A DNA stretch of 64,000 nucleotides, taken from positions 32,829-96,828 of the forward strand of contig CAZPVT010000034.1 in assembly GCA_964590395.1 (NCBI GenBank), read 5' to 3'. A model generated the notes under the pieces. That model was not told the DNA's origin and did not search any database. It saw nothing but the letters and a program-made list of their open reading frames with translations. The stretch's first letter is position 1. Each line of letters begins with the position of its first letter. Positions 53,408 to 61,600 of this stretch are shown piece by piece. The translations under genes and the position numbers were made by a program. This DNA is from JAOABP01 sp964590395 (lineage in GTDB: Bacteria > Hydrothermota > Tepidihabitantia > Tepidihabitantales > Tepidihabitantaceae).

Positions 53408-54057
53408 AAAATTTTTTAACTACCACTCTCTTGGTCGCAATAGTTGGCGGTATTTTAATAACCGGGGGATGTTTGCGAAAACTGGCATTCCCGCCTAAAT
53501 TCAACTCAAAACTGCCAGATACAATTCAAGTTTATCAGAACGGCTACCGCACCTTCTTTTTGGATTCGCTTGTGAATGACCAGGACGATAGCATTGCTCA
53601 CCTTAAATGGACAGTAGTACCAGGACCATTGCTCACAGTGATTGTTAAGGAAAATGAACATTTAGTAGATATCAAACCAGAGCGGAATCGGACCGGTGTT
53701 TCCTGGGTCAGTTTTACCGTAGTTGACCCCGGTGGTCTGAGTGCAAATAAGACCTGTACCGTGAATATTGATACAGTAGTATTTAGATGGTTAATTAGCG
53801 ACACATCCGCCAACAAAGGTGCGACGGTTGTCCTTTACAAAAATCGGCTTGTAAATTATACCACGCCGCCTAATGGATTTAGTTATCTTAAATGGCTAGT
53901 ATATAACGATACAAATTACTTGTCGTGTTCAATGACAATAGATGCTGTTATATTAACAGCCAAACAGCGAGATGGGACCACGGGTGTATATTTCTACCTT
54001 AATGATACGGTTAATCATATTGAGTTCAACCAGAGTATACTTGTGAGGATTCGTTAG
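53401..54057 (+). CDS. Lipoprotein with Ig-like domains
   Basis: 218 residues; signal plus lipobox ending TGGC (Cys24). The mature protein has two beta-sandwich-like stretches (NGYRTFFLDSLVNDQDDSI, TVVDPGGLSANKTCTVNI) like bacterial Ig/cadherin-type domains. It overlaps the preceding gene by seven bases and has AAGGAGAG upstream. Role unknown; probably the outer-membrane partner of the cluster. Confidence 0.7.
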   Translation: MVKNFLTTTLLVAIVGGILITGGCLRKLAFPPKFNSKLPDTIQVYQNGYRTFFLDSLVNDQDDSIAHLKWTVVPGPLLTVIVKENEHLVDIKPERNRTGVSWVSFTVVDPGGLSANKTCTVNIDTVVFRWLISDTSANKGATVVLYKNRLVNYTTPPNGFSYLKWLVYNDTNYLSCSMTIDAVILTAKQRDGTTGVYFYLNDTVNHIEFNQSILVRIR

Positions 54058-54082
54058 TAGCATAGGATTCGGATAATTTTAC

Positions 54083-55492
54083 ATGAGTTATCGATGGTTG
54101 ATTGGTAAAGATTTGCAAAACGGGAAATATAAGATAGTTGCCTTCATCGGTAGAGGGGGGATGGCAGAGGTTTACGAAGGTTTTGATACTAAATTAAAAC
54201 GCAAGGTCGCAATTAAAATCCTGGGTCGCGAGTATATCAACAACCCCTATCTCGTTCGCCGATTTTACGAAGAGGCACAAATTGCCGCTAATTGTGACCA
54301 TCCTAATATCGTAAAGATATATGATATCCACAATGAGGGGGAGATTCATTATTTTGTAATGCAATATCTTCCCCGGACGCTTGCTAATATCCTGAAAGAA
54401 AAAAAGGTTCTTTTACCGATTGAGGTAATGAAAATTTTGAAGCCGATTGCGGAGGCTTTAGTTTATACCCAAAACAGGGGGATTGTCCATAAGGATATTA
54501 AGCCTGCCAATATTATGTTTACTGAACACGGAGTTCCTGTCCTTACCGATTTTGGCATCGCTTTGCATGACGACAGCACCAGATTCCAAGGGGCGGTTGC
54601 GACCGGAACGCCAGAGTATATGTCTCCGGAACAGATTGAGGGCAAAGAGTTAGATTTTCGTTCGGACATTTATTCTTTAGGGATCGTGCTTTATGAGTCG
54701 GTTACAGGGGGTGTTCCGTTTCAAGCCGATGAGCCACACGCAGTTCTATACCAACATATCCACAAACCGCTCCCGGAAAAGCCATTACAAGAGAAATCGG
54801 TACCTAAACCGGTATGCGATGTTTTACGCAAATGTTTGGCTAAATCACCGATTGACCGCTATCAGTCTGCGGAAGAGCTGGTCTCAACGATTGATGAGGT
54901 CATTAAAACTCTCTCAGTTCAAAGGTCAGGAGCGGGGATTAAATATCTAATTATGGTTCTATTGGGGATACTGGTTGTTAGTGGCATAATAGTCGGCAGA
55001 AAATATTTTATGTCTTTGAACCCTGAGTTTCTGAAACCGATTGGTTCTAAAAACCGTGCACCGTTTGCTACGGTTTCCTTATTGATTATGGACTCAATTG
55101 CCGCCCAGCCAGTACCATTTTTCGCAGAACTCTCTTTTCGAACCCAAGAACAGGAAACGACGTTTTCAATTCAAAAGGGTGAGGCGACTATAAAACTGTA
55201 TTCGGAAAACCCGAAAACATTTCTGGTATCTCCCAATCTCTCTACACAAAGTTCTTTGTCTGATACCTTTACGGTCTTCGGTCCATTTGCCAAGCCCGGG
55301 GTTCCGGTTACAATTTGGGTAGAAGTGCCTTACTATGAGGGTGCGGGTGTTTCAATCGCGGTAAATGAAGGGGATAATAAAGAATTAAAAATTAAATTAC
55401 AATCAAAGCAGATTTATTGTGGTGGCTGTGGAAAGCAATTTGATTTTGGTGATACCATTTGCTCAAAATGCGAGAAGAAACGAGAGAAATGA
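54083..55492 (+). CDS. PknB-type Ser/Thr kinase with exterior zinc-ribbon tail
   Basis: 469 residues. The kinase domain has an intact loop IGRGGMAEVYEG (22-33), Lys45 in VAIKILG, HKDIKPAN (136-143; a lysine replaces Arg of HRD), TDFGIAL (DFG 156-158) and TPEYMSPEQIEG. One membrane helix (286-304) separates it from a beta-rich exterior part ending in the zinc ribbon YCGGCGKQF ... CSKCEKK (about 447-469). The stop overlaps the next start as ATGA. No FHA or PASTA domain is attached; a PASTA domain is found in the next gene. Confidence 0.9.
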   Translation: MSYRWLIGKDLQNGKYKIVAFIGRGGMAEVYEGFDTKLKRKVAIKILGREYINNPYLVRRFYEEAQIAANCDHPNIVKIYDIHNEGEIHYFVMQYLPRTLANILKEKKVLLPIEVMKILKPIAEALVYTQNRGIVHKDIKPANIMFTEHGVPVLTDFGIALHDDSTRFQGAVATGTPEYMSPEQIEGKELDFRSDIYSLGIVLYESVTGGVPFQADEPHAVLYQHIHKPLPEKPLQEKSVPKPVCDVLRKCLAKSPIDRYQSAEELVSTIDEVIKTLSVQRSGAGIKYLIMVLLGILVVSGIIVGRKYFMSLNPEFLKPIGSKNRAPFATVSLLIMDSIAAQPVPFFAELSFRTQEQETTFSIQKGEATIKLYSENPKTFLVSPNLSTQSSLSDTFTVFGPFAKPGVPVTIWVEVPYYEGAGVSIAVNEGDNKELKIKLQSKQIYCGGCGKQFDFGDTICSKCEKKREK

Positions 55493-57468
55493 AGCGGGTA
55501 AAAATTCTTTTTCTGCTGTTGGTTTGGTTTTCTTTACTTTTCGCTCTAAAGGTCTGTCATAAATGCGGCACGGAAAATCCCGATAGTTATGAGTACTGTA
55601 AGAAATGTGGCACCAAGTTATTTCAGAAGTTAAGGGTTCCCGATGTAGTTGGTAGAAACAAAGAGGAAGCGATAACATTACTCAGGTCCCGTGGTTTTCG
55701 TTATGAATTTAGAGATACTTTTTATAACATCCCAGTGGGGACCGTTGTTAAACAGTTACCGACCGGCGGCACGGTTATTAGGGAAGGGAGTGAGGTTATA
55801 TTATGGGTCTCACTCGGCACACCTGAACCGAAATGGTTAGTGACACTTAAGTCTTGGGAGGGTTGGCCTAGAGAGGGAAAAGGGGTTGCCGGTATTTTAG
55901 TTAGGGATTCAATAGTAACAGTCAAGGATCCGAGTGGAAGGATAAAAACAGTTTCCATTATAAGGAATAGCTCAACTGATAGTAGTGTGGTAGTTCTCCA
56001 TGATAACTGGCAGGGACCTGATAATTATGGAGAAAACTGGCTTTCATATTCATATGGTGATGTTAAACTAACGATATTTTTACTTGAGGGCAGGGTTGAT
56101 ACCTTAACGGTGTTACTGTCCGAGTCATTGAAGTTAGACCTGGCGACCGCTTTTGATGCTATTCAAAGATGTTTAGATACGGTTATTCCCGAAACAGCAG
56201 ATAGCGTACATCGGTGCTACCCGAACAAAGGTATATCGTTACTTTACCGAATGGATACTTTGGTCGGATTTAAGATCTTTGCCCCAAGAGAAGAACCCCG
56301 ATGGCTTAAGGTGTTAAAAAGGGATGGAATTGATATAAAAAATCTGGCGGTGGCTGGTTTGAGTATTGGGATGTATGCGGATAGTATTAAACTCGTATTG
56401 GGAAGTCCGACCGCAAAGACATCAAACAGGTTAAGTTATGAGTTTTTAAACAATCGAGTGGTCTTTTCTGTCGTAGAGGGCGAGATTGATACAATAACCC
56501 TTTTGGGGGATAAGAAATTATTTGATTCGTTAATACCCCTCAAAAACTATAGAGAGTTTATTGTTAGTTATGGGCAGCCAGAGTCGTTAACGGAGTATGG
56601 GAGTAGGCGAGAGATTGGCTATCCGAAGTTGGGATTATACCTATCTTTTGATGGAGAGTCCTTAAAAGTTGTAAAACTGAGTTTCCCGGTTTACTTCAAT
56701 ATGGTTTTCATTCCTGCGGGGAACTGTCTAATTGGAACGACAAGGCAGGAGATGGAGAGATTGATAAAGACCCATCCTGACTGGGACAAAGGATTTTTTT
56801 TAAATGAAATGCCCCGGAAAAAAATTTTTATAAACTACGGTTTCTATATAGATAGATTTGAAGTTACCAACCGTCAGTTTAAGAAATTTGTTACGGCAAC
56901 AAAATACAAACCAGAAGGAGATTGGTTTAGGTGGTACAGAAATAAGGTAGAGTTAGACAATCATCCGGTTGTCGGTGTTACCTGGAATGATGCTAATGCC
57001 TATGCTCAATGGGCGGGTAAAAGACTGCCCTACGAGATAGAATGGGAGAAAGCGGCAAGGTGCTCGCTTGGATATTTATTTCCCTGGGGGAACAGCGAGG
57101 AAGATGTCGCTAATAAGGCTAATTTTCAACTATCCCAGATCAACACAACTGTGGCAGTTGATTCATATTCTATGGGTAAAAGTCTGTTCGGAGTGTTTAA
57201 TATGGCGGGGAACGTCTGGGAGTGGTGTGCGGATTATTATGTTGATGATTATATAAAAGTTCTTCCCGAAAAGATTGAGCGTCCGGAGATGATAGGTGTG
57301 ATAAGATCGAAAACAAAGGAGATCGAGGCGGACAGTCTAAGGGTATCAGCAAGAGGGGGGGCGTTCAACTGGGGACTTTTTTGGATCAGAAGTGCTTGTA
57401 GACACTATTTCCCAAAGAATACATCCCGAGGAGACCTCGGGTTTAGGTGTGTAAAAGATGTGAAATAA
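55489..57468 (+). CDS. Zinc-ribbon, PASTA and formylglycine-generating-type (SUMF1) exported protein
   Basis: 659 residues from ATG 55489. An N-terminal membrane or signal segment (ILFLLLVWFSLLF) is followed directly by a zinc ribbon (C23, C26, C37, C40), then one PASTA domain (about 48-112: VPDVVGRNKEEAITLL). Two similar beta modules lie in the middle. The C-terminal 260 residues are a SUMF1/FGE-like domain: MVFIPAGNCLIGT, EVTNRQFKKFV, HPVVGVTWNDANAYAQWAGK, FNMAGNVWEWCADYY, SARGGAFNWG and GFRCVKDV. FGE activity is not established; many bacterial members bind sugars or regulate partners. PASTA suggests a peptidoglycan-sensing link to the upstream kinase. Confidence 0.8.
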   Translation: MKRVKILFLLLVWFSLLFALKVCHKCGTENPDSYEYCKKCGTKLFQKLRVPDVVGRNKEEAITLLRSRGFRYEFRDTFYNIPVGTVVKQLPTGGTVIREGSEVILWVSLGTPEPKWLVTLKSWEGWPREGKGVAGILVRDSIVTVKDPSGRIKTVSIIRNSSTDSSVVVLHDNWQGPDNYGENWLSYSYGDVKLTIFLLEGRVDTLTVLLSESLKLDLATAFDAIQRCLDTVIPETADSVHRCYPNKGISLLYRMDTLVGFKIFAPREEPRWLKVLKRDGIDIKNLAVAGLSIGMYADSIKLVLGSPTAKTSNRLSYEFLNNRVVFSVVEGEIDTITLLGDKKLFDSLIPLKNYREFIVSYGQPESLTEYGSRREIGYPKLGLYLSFDGESLKVVKLSFPVYFNMVFIPAGNCLIGTTRQEMERLIKTHPDWDKGFFLNEMPRKKIFINYGFYIDRFEVTNRQFKKFVTATKYKPEGDWFRWYRNKVELDNHPVVGVTWNDANAYAQWAGKRLPYEIEWEKAARCSLGYLFPWGNSEEDVANKANFQLSQINTTVAVDSYSMGKSLFGVFNMAGNVWEWCADYYVDDYIKVLPEKIERPEMIGVIRSKTKEIEADSLRVSARGGAFNWGLFWIRSACRHYFPKNTSRGDLGFRCVKDVK

Positions 57469-57492
57469 ATTATGATAAAGAAAGGAGTGGTT

Positions 57493-58305
57493 ATGAAGAA
57501 TACCAGGGCATTAATAATAGGCACTATTTTCTGTGCTGTTTTTTTTAATACCTCGAATATAGTAAGTGCGACAAACCCTCAAACGCTTTCTTGCCATAAT
57601 CAGGATGCACAGATTCCCGAACTTATCAATTATCAGGCAAAACTGGTGGATTCAACTGGCCAGCCGGTTGTTGACGGTGGATATGTAATGGTGTTTTCCC
57701 TTTACACCGATACTACTTCTCGAAGACAGCCCATCTGGAGCGAGACCCAAATTGTCCAGACCCGAAACGGTCTTTTTAATGTTTTCTTAAATATTCCGCC
57801 GGGTAACTTATCGTCCAACTCCTGCTATCTTGGAATTCGGGTGCTCCCTTCAGAGAAAGAGATGTTACCACTCCAGCGAATTGTAAGTGTGCCGTTTGCC
57901 TACTTTGCACATAGCGCTGGTGAGGCGCAGCGAGTTAGTGGCTATAACATTACCGGACTTGATGGCCGGTATGTGAACGAAAACCAGACAAACTCTATTA
58001 CCAGCCCGATGATCGTTGATAGCACAATTACTTCTGCGGATATTGCTTCTGGTTTTCTTCTACTCAATACTTCATTAATGGGGGGCGATGTGATTCAATC
58101 GGGTAGTAGTATTGATACCGTGATCAACTCCGAGGTTACTACTGGTTGTCTGATTTTTTTGACAATCGGTCCGACTCGGGATAGTGTTAAACCAATTAAG
58201 GTTTATTCTATCGCCAATGGTCGTTTCGTGGTTGGTACAATTGACAATCAGCCTACTTTGGCACCCATCCCTTTCCAGTACCTGATCATTAAACCTAATC
58301 CATAG
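57493..58305 (+). CDS. Exported hypothetical protein of the kinase cluster
   Basis: 270 residues from ATG 57493 (AAAGGAGTGG upstream; an earlier ATG at 57472 lacks it). A signal peptide (IIGTIFCAVFFNTSNIVSA) is followed by INYQAKLVDSTGQPVVDGGY and RNGLFNVFLNIPPGN, a domain common at the N-terminus of repetitive surface and tail-fibre-like bacterial proteins. The rest is low-similarity beta structure. No function is known. Confidence 0.65.
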   Translation: MKNTRALIIGTIFCAVFFNTSNIVSATNPQTLSCHNQDAQIPELINYQAKLVDSTGQPVVDGGYVMVFSLYTDTTSRRQPIWSETQIVQTRNGLFNVFLNIPPGNLSSNSCYLGIRVLPSEKEMLPLQRIVSVPFAYFAHSAGEAQRVSGYNITGLDGRYVNENQTNSITSPMIVDSTITSADIASGFLLLNTSLMGGDVIQSGSSIDTVINSEVTTGCLIFLTIGPTRDSVKPIKVYSIANGRFVVGTIDNQPTLAPIPFQYLIIKPNP

Positions 58306-58313
58306 GAGGGGTG

Positions 58314-58892
58314 ATGATATCGTCTCTTTTGTTTGGTTTCCTCCTGATGTTGGCGACCGGCAGTAATGTTAAGGGAACGGGATCGTTGGGCGGTGTTGAT
58401 GGTGCTATGCAAATTAATTGGTGGACGGTAAATTCAGCCGGGGTGGTATTGGCTGCTGATGGTAGATACTTACTTTCCGGGTGTATCACCTCTTCACCGG
58501 TTGGCGTGAGTGACATCAGCCGTTACTATGGATTAGCCGGTGGTTTCTGGGTTTCAGAATTTAGATTTTCTCCGAAGGTCTCACGGGAAGGACAGATCTT
58601 TTCGCTAACGATGCGGGATTTTAAACTATATCAGAATTTTCCCAATCCCTTCCGAACGAAAACCAGTATCAGTTACGAGATTCCCACTGAGCAACAGGTG
58701 GCGCTCCTCATTTATGACCATTCGGGAAGATTGGTTAAGAGATTGTTTATCGGTCGGCAGCAACCGGGTAGATATACTATTAAATGGGATGGCAGGAATG
58801 AGATTGGTCATAGGTGTGCTGAAGGAATATACTTCTATATGTTTAAAACCGAAGGATATTCCGCAATAGAAAAGATAGTTATTACGAAGTAG
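58314..58892 (+). CDS. Exported protein with C-terminal sorting domain
   Basis: About 192 residues: signal peptide (MISSLLFGFLLMLATGS), a short glycine-rich region (GGVDGAMQINWWTVNSAG), and a complete FlgD-like sorting domain (YQNFPNPFRTKTSISYEI, LLIYDHSGRLVKRL, EGIYFYMFKTEG). AGGAGGGG precedes the start. It ends the cluster and is another candidate type IX cargo. Confidence 0.7.
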   Translation: MISSLLFGFLLMLATGSNVKGTGSLGGVDGAMQINWWTVNSAGVVLAADGRYLLSGCITSSPVGVSDISRYYGLAGGFWVSEFRFSPKVSREGQIFSLTMRDFKLYQNFPNPFRTKTSISYEIPTEQQVALLIYDHSGRLVKRLFIGRQQPGRYTIKWDGRNEIGHRCAEGIYFYMFKTEGYSAIEKIVITK

Positions 58893-58944
58893 CAAGACTG
58901 ATGGGTGGTTATCTGCCTTGGAAAGATAAACCGAGGATAGTAAC

Positions 58945-59838
58945 TCAGTTGAGGCAGATGTTGTCTTTTGATTTACATCGATCGCATTCTAACTCCAGGG
59001 TTATATGGGTGATGGCAAATTTCTTTTCTAAACTGCAGGTCAGTTCAGAAAGCAAGGGTTGAAAACTGCTGAGCATACCATCGTTGACCACCAGATGAGC
59101 GCTCAGCGCCCGCTCCTTCTCTCCCAGCGTCCAGATGTGTAAATCGTGTATTCCGTGGATAACGGGCGAGAAGCCGAGAATAAAATCCCGCACGGTGTCG
59201 TAATTCAGGTCTTGAGGTGTAGCGTCAATCAGAATGTTTGTTGACTGGCGGAAAATACGATAGGTGCCATAAATTACCAGTAGCGCTATGGCGATTGAAA
59301 GCAGGGGATCAATAACTGTCCAGTTGGTTATCCCGATGACAATACCACTTACCAGCACCGCCCCGGAGCCCAAAAGGTCATCCAGCAGATGCCACATTGC
59401 GGCGCGGATGTTCAGTGAATGGCGATGACGGTTCAGAATCAGTACTGCAATCCCATTGACACCAATACCGAGGATTGCCATTGCGATCATAACCGGGCTC
59501 TTTACCGGCTCAGGATTGAAAGTTCTTGTAAATGCGGCCCTTATAACCAGAACTGTGAACATGGTTAAGACAAGTGCGTTGACAAAGGCAATCAGCACCT
59601 GAACCTTGCGATAGCCGAAGGTGCGCTGACCACTGGGGGGGAGAAGTGACAGCCGTAGTCCCAGATAGGAAAGCATCAGTGCCACTGCATCGCCAGCGTC
59701 ATGCAGTGCGCCCGCAATTAAAACCAGTGAGTTAGCCCAGAGTCCTGTTAACAGTTCGGTTAGGGCAAAACCGAGATTTAGTCCGATAGAGACAATCAGA
59801 CCGCGTCCCTGAAGTGCAGTTTGATGATTCGTTGCCAT
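58945..59838 (-). CDS. Cation diffusion facilitator family transporter
   Basis: A CzcD/ZitB-like zinc or other divalent-metal exporter, 297 residues. Six membrane helices; HDAGDAVAL (second helix) and HLLDDLLGSGAV (fifth) are the metal-binding HxxxD-type motifs. The cytoplasmic tail (about 205-297) has IHGIHDLHIWTLGE and ends in CDRCKSKDNIC, an extra cysteine pair that could bind metal. A promoter ends 11 bases before the ATG. Confidence 0.92.
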   Translation of the reverse strand: MATNHQTALQGRGLIVSIGLNLGFALTELLTGLWANSLVLIAGALHDAGDAVALMLSYLGLRLSLLPPSGQRTFGYRKVQVLIAFVNALVLTMFTVLVIRAAFTRTFNPEPVKSPVMIAMAILGIGVNGIAVLILNRHRHSLNIRAAMWHLLDDLLGSGAVLVSGIVIGITNWTVIDPLLSIAIALLVIYGTYRIFRQSTNILIDATPQDLNYDTVRDFILGFSPVIHGIHDLHIWTLGEKERALSAHLVVNDGMLSSFQPLLSELTCSLEKKFAITHITLELECDRCKSKDNICLN

Positions 59839-59849
59839 TAAAAGAAAAT

Positions 59850-59876
59850 ATTATAGTCAACTGGATGAAAAATCAA
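59850..59876 (-). promoter_or_regulatory. Promoter of the cation efflux gene
   Basis: Minus strand: TTGATT (59876-59871), 15 bases, TATAAT (59855-59850), 11 bases, ATG 59838. Spacer is one or two bases shorter than usual. Confidence 0.5.
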
Positions 59877-59927
59877 TTAGAGGTAAAGTTAATTAAGGGG
59901 GTGTTGTGAAATTAACTAACCGATCTC

Positions 59928-60755
59928 TTACAGCCCGCGGATTTTGTTTCGAAAGACGGTCGCCTCGGCTTCGTCAACCGCAATCCGATTGACAAAATGG
60001 TTGACCTGGGGGGTGCGCAAAAGGTAATTACCATTAAGGACCAGCAACCCCTTTTTTGCCCATTCATAAATTATGGTGTCATTGCGTTTGATTTCGAGGT
60101 AGGTGCGGATGTTACCGGTTGGCTTCATCGTGTCCGGGTTAAGGACAAACGCGGTAACCACAAACGGGTCGCGCTGGAGAGTGATTTTTATTCCCGGGGG
60201 ATTGCCGTTAATTTCCGGTAATACATCAATGCCGGTGATATTGTCATTGGTCATAACCCGGCTCAGATTTAATTCTGGAGTAAAGCCTAGCCTTACCGCA
60301 ACCACGCCCATACCGATGTTCTGGAGTTCAGTGCCTTTTTCACCCGCCTTCATTGAGCGCACCATCTTTATTTTAAAAAATGCGGATTGCTGGACGAGGA
60401 GAAGTTCCCGGAAGATGATCCAGACCATTATAGAGAGCAGACCGTTCTGCCGGTATCCCGGATTGACGATTGCATCCCAGAGGATGATGCCCCGGTGCGG
60501 TGGATTGCGTTCTATGGAAACTGAGCCGATTGGTTCTCGCTGGTCAAAAAGATAGCAGGCGGCGCTGGTGCTTGCCAGTTCGGTTTTAACCCCGAGGATT
60601 TTTCCTCCCAGTCCACCTTCAAGTATGCGGATCGTCTCGTGGTCAAGCCACTCAAAACTGGGTCCGATTTTTACCGGGTTCCAGACGAAACCCGCGGCTG
60701 GTCCGCTTGAAGGTTTCGTCAGTGTCTCACTACTGATTTTATTTGCTACCGACAT
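59928..60755 (-). CDS. Hypothetical protein, possible GNAT-like acetyltransferase
   Basis: 275 residues. A central stretch (ILWDAIVNPGYRQNGLLSIMV) resembles motif A of GNAT acetyltransferases (acidic strand then R/QxxGxG/L), but the typical Q/RxxGxG/A is incomplete. The remainder, including a C-terminal domain with NDTIIYEWAKKGLLVLNGNY, is unknown. AAAGGAGGT lies before the ATG. A consensus promoter about 140 bases upstream gives a long leader. Confidence 0.5.
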   Translation of the reverse strand: MSVANKISSETLTKPSSGPAAGFVWNPVKIGPSFEWLDHETIRILEGGLGGKILGVKTELASTSAACYLFDQREPIGSVSIERNPPHRGIILWDAIVNPGYRQNGLLSIMVWIIFRELLLVQQSAFFKIKMVRSMKAGEKGTELQNIGMGVVAVRLGFTPELNLSRVMTNDNITGIDVLPEINGNPPGIKITLQRDPFVVTAFVLNPDTMKPTGNIRTYLEIKRNDTIIYEWAKKGLLVLNGNYLLRTPQVNHFVNRIAVDEAEATVFRNKIRGL

Positions 60756-60898
60756 CCTGACCTCCTTTATTTATACTTATCAATGTTCGGTATAACATCG
60801 GTTTGTAACCCAGTGCTATTAAAATCCAGATACTAAGAGTTAGTGGTTAGTATTACTCTTTACTATCAGTAATTAACTCAACCAATTCCTCAATTTTA

Positions 60899-60926
60899 AT
60901 TTTACTATTTCAGGACTGCCTGTCAA
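60899..60926 (-). promoter_or_regulatory. Promoter of the GNAT-like gene with long leader
   Basis: Minus strand: TTGACA (60926-60921), 16 bases, TAAAAT (60904-60899). The leader runs about 137 bases to ATG 60755 and contains repeated AGTAATACTAA / CTTAGTATC-type inverted pieces (60800-60870), no recognised riboswitch. Confidence 0.65.
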
Positions 60927-60968
60927 GTTTTTCTTTTTATGTATTGGACCGGCGGATAAACAAAAGCA

Positions 60969-61357
60969 GGCAGGCGGGTCTGTAAGCCGGGTTCTGTACT
61001 CCTTGCGGAGCGACGGTCATTTCTCTGGGATGCACAGTTACCCGTGCACCTCAAGCAACCTACCCGGGAATGATAACGGGCCGGGCAAGCCCTCTTCCCT
61101 GTTTGGTTTTGCACCAGGCAGGGTTTGTCCATCCGGTATGTCACCATACCGGATAGTGCGCTCTTACCGCACTATTTCACCCTTACCAGCCACCGGTAAC
61201 CTCAACCCGGTACCTGGCGGTATGGTTTCTGTGACACTTTCCGTCTGTTTGCGGTCTCCCGCAAACAGCCTCGCGGTTAGCGAGTGCCTTGCCCTTTGGT
61301 GCCCGGACTTTCCTCGGTCCGTTTTACTGGACCGCGACCGTCCGACCCGCCTGCCGC
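60969..61357 (-). ncRNA. rnpB: RNase P RNA, class A
   Basis: The catalytic RNA that matures tRNA 5' ends. The P1 helix is GGCAGGCGGGTC (61355-61344) with GACCCGCCTGCC (60980-60969). The conserved GAGGAAAGTCCGGGC, AAGGGTGAAATAGTGCGGTAA-like core, and ACAGAACCCGGCTTA near the 3' end are all read on the minus strand in the right order. About 389 nt, usual for class A. A plus-strand frame in this region is a shadow. Confidence 0.94.
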
Positions 61358-61365
61358 ATTATATT

Positions 61366-61394
61366 ATTATAAGCGGTTCCTCCTCTTCTATCAA
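61366..61394 (-). promoter_or_regulatory. Promoter of rnpB
   Basis: Minus strand: TTGATA (61394-61389), 17 bases, TATAAT (61371-61366). The expected start is at about 61359-61357, at the 5' edge of helix P1. Confidence 0.72.
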
Positions 61395-61435
61395 TACCGG
61401 TAAGTATACCCGAATTTTCCTTATGGGTAACAGGT

Positions 61436-61459
61436 AAAAAGCCCTGTGCCTGAACAGGG
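61436..61459 (-). terminator. Rho-independent terminator after the McrBC-like genes
   Basis: On the minus strand CCCTGT and ACAGGG pair across a six-base loop, followed by CTTTTT (61441-61436). It lies 142 bases after the mcrC-like stop and just upstream of the rnpB promoter. Confidence 0.8.
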
Positions 61460-61600
61460 GAAGGAGTTCAGAATAGGCGATGCGGTCAGAAATTGGTGGG
61501 CCTGGCGGTGGAGGGATTTTATGGTTTTGCCTCTATCACCAGATAATTTATAACTGTTTTATCACCCTTCCTTGATCGCTTCTGCCGGATTTTGACAATT

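Noticed and set aside
61003..61437. Plus-strand open frame across RNase P RNA
   Set aside because: The region is rnpB on the minus strand, with matching P1 helix and conserved core; the frame is a shadow.
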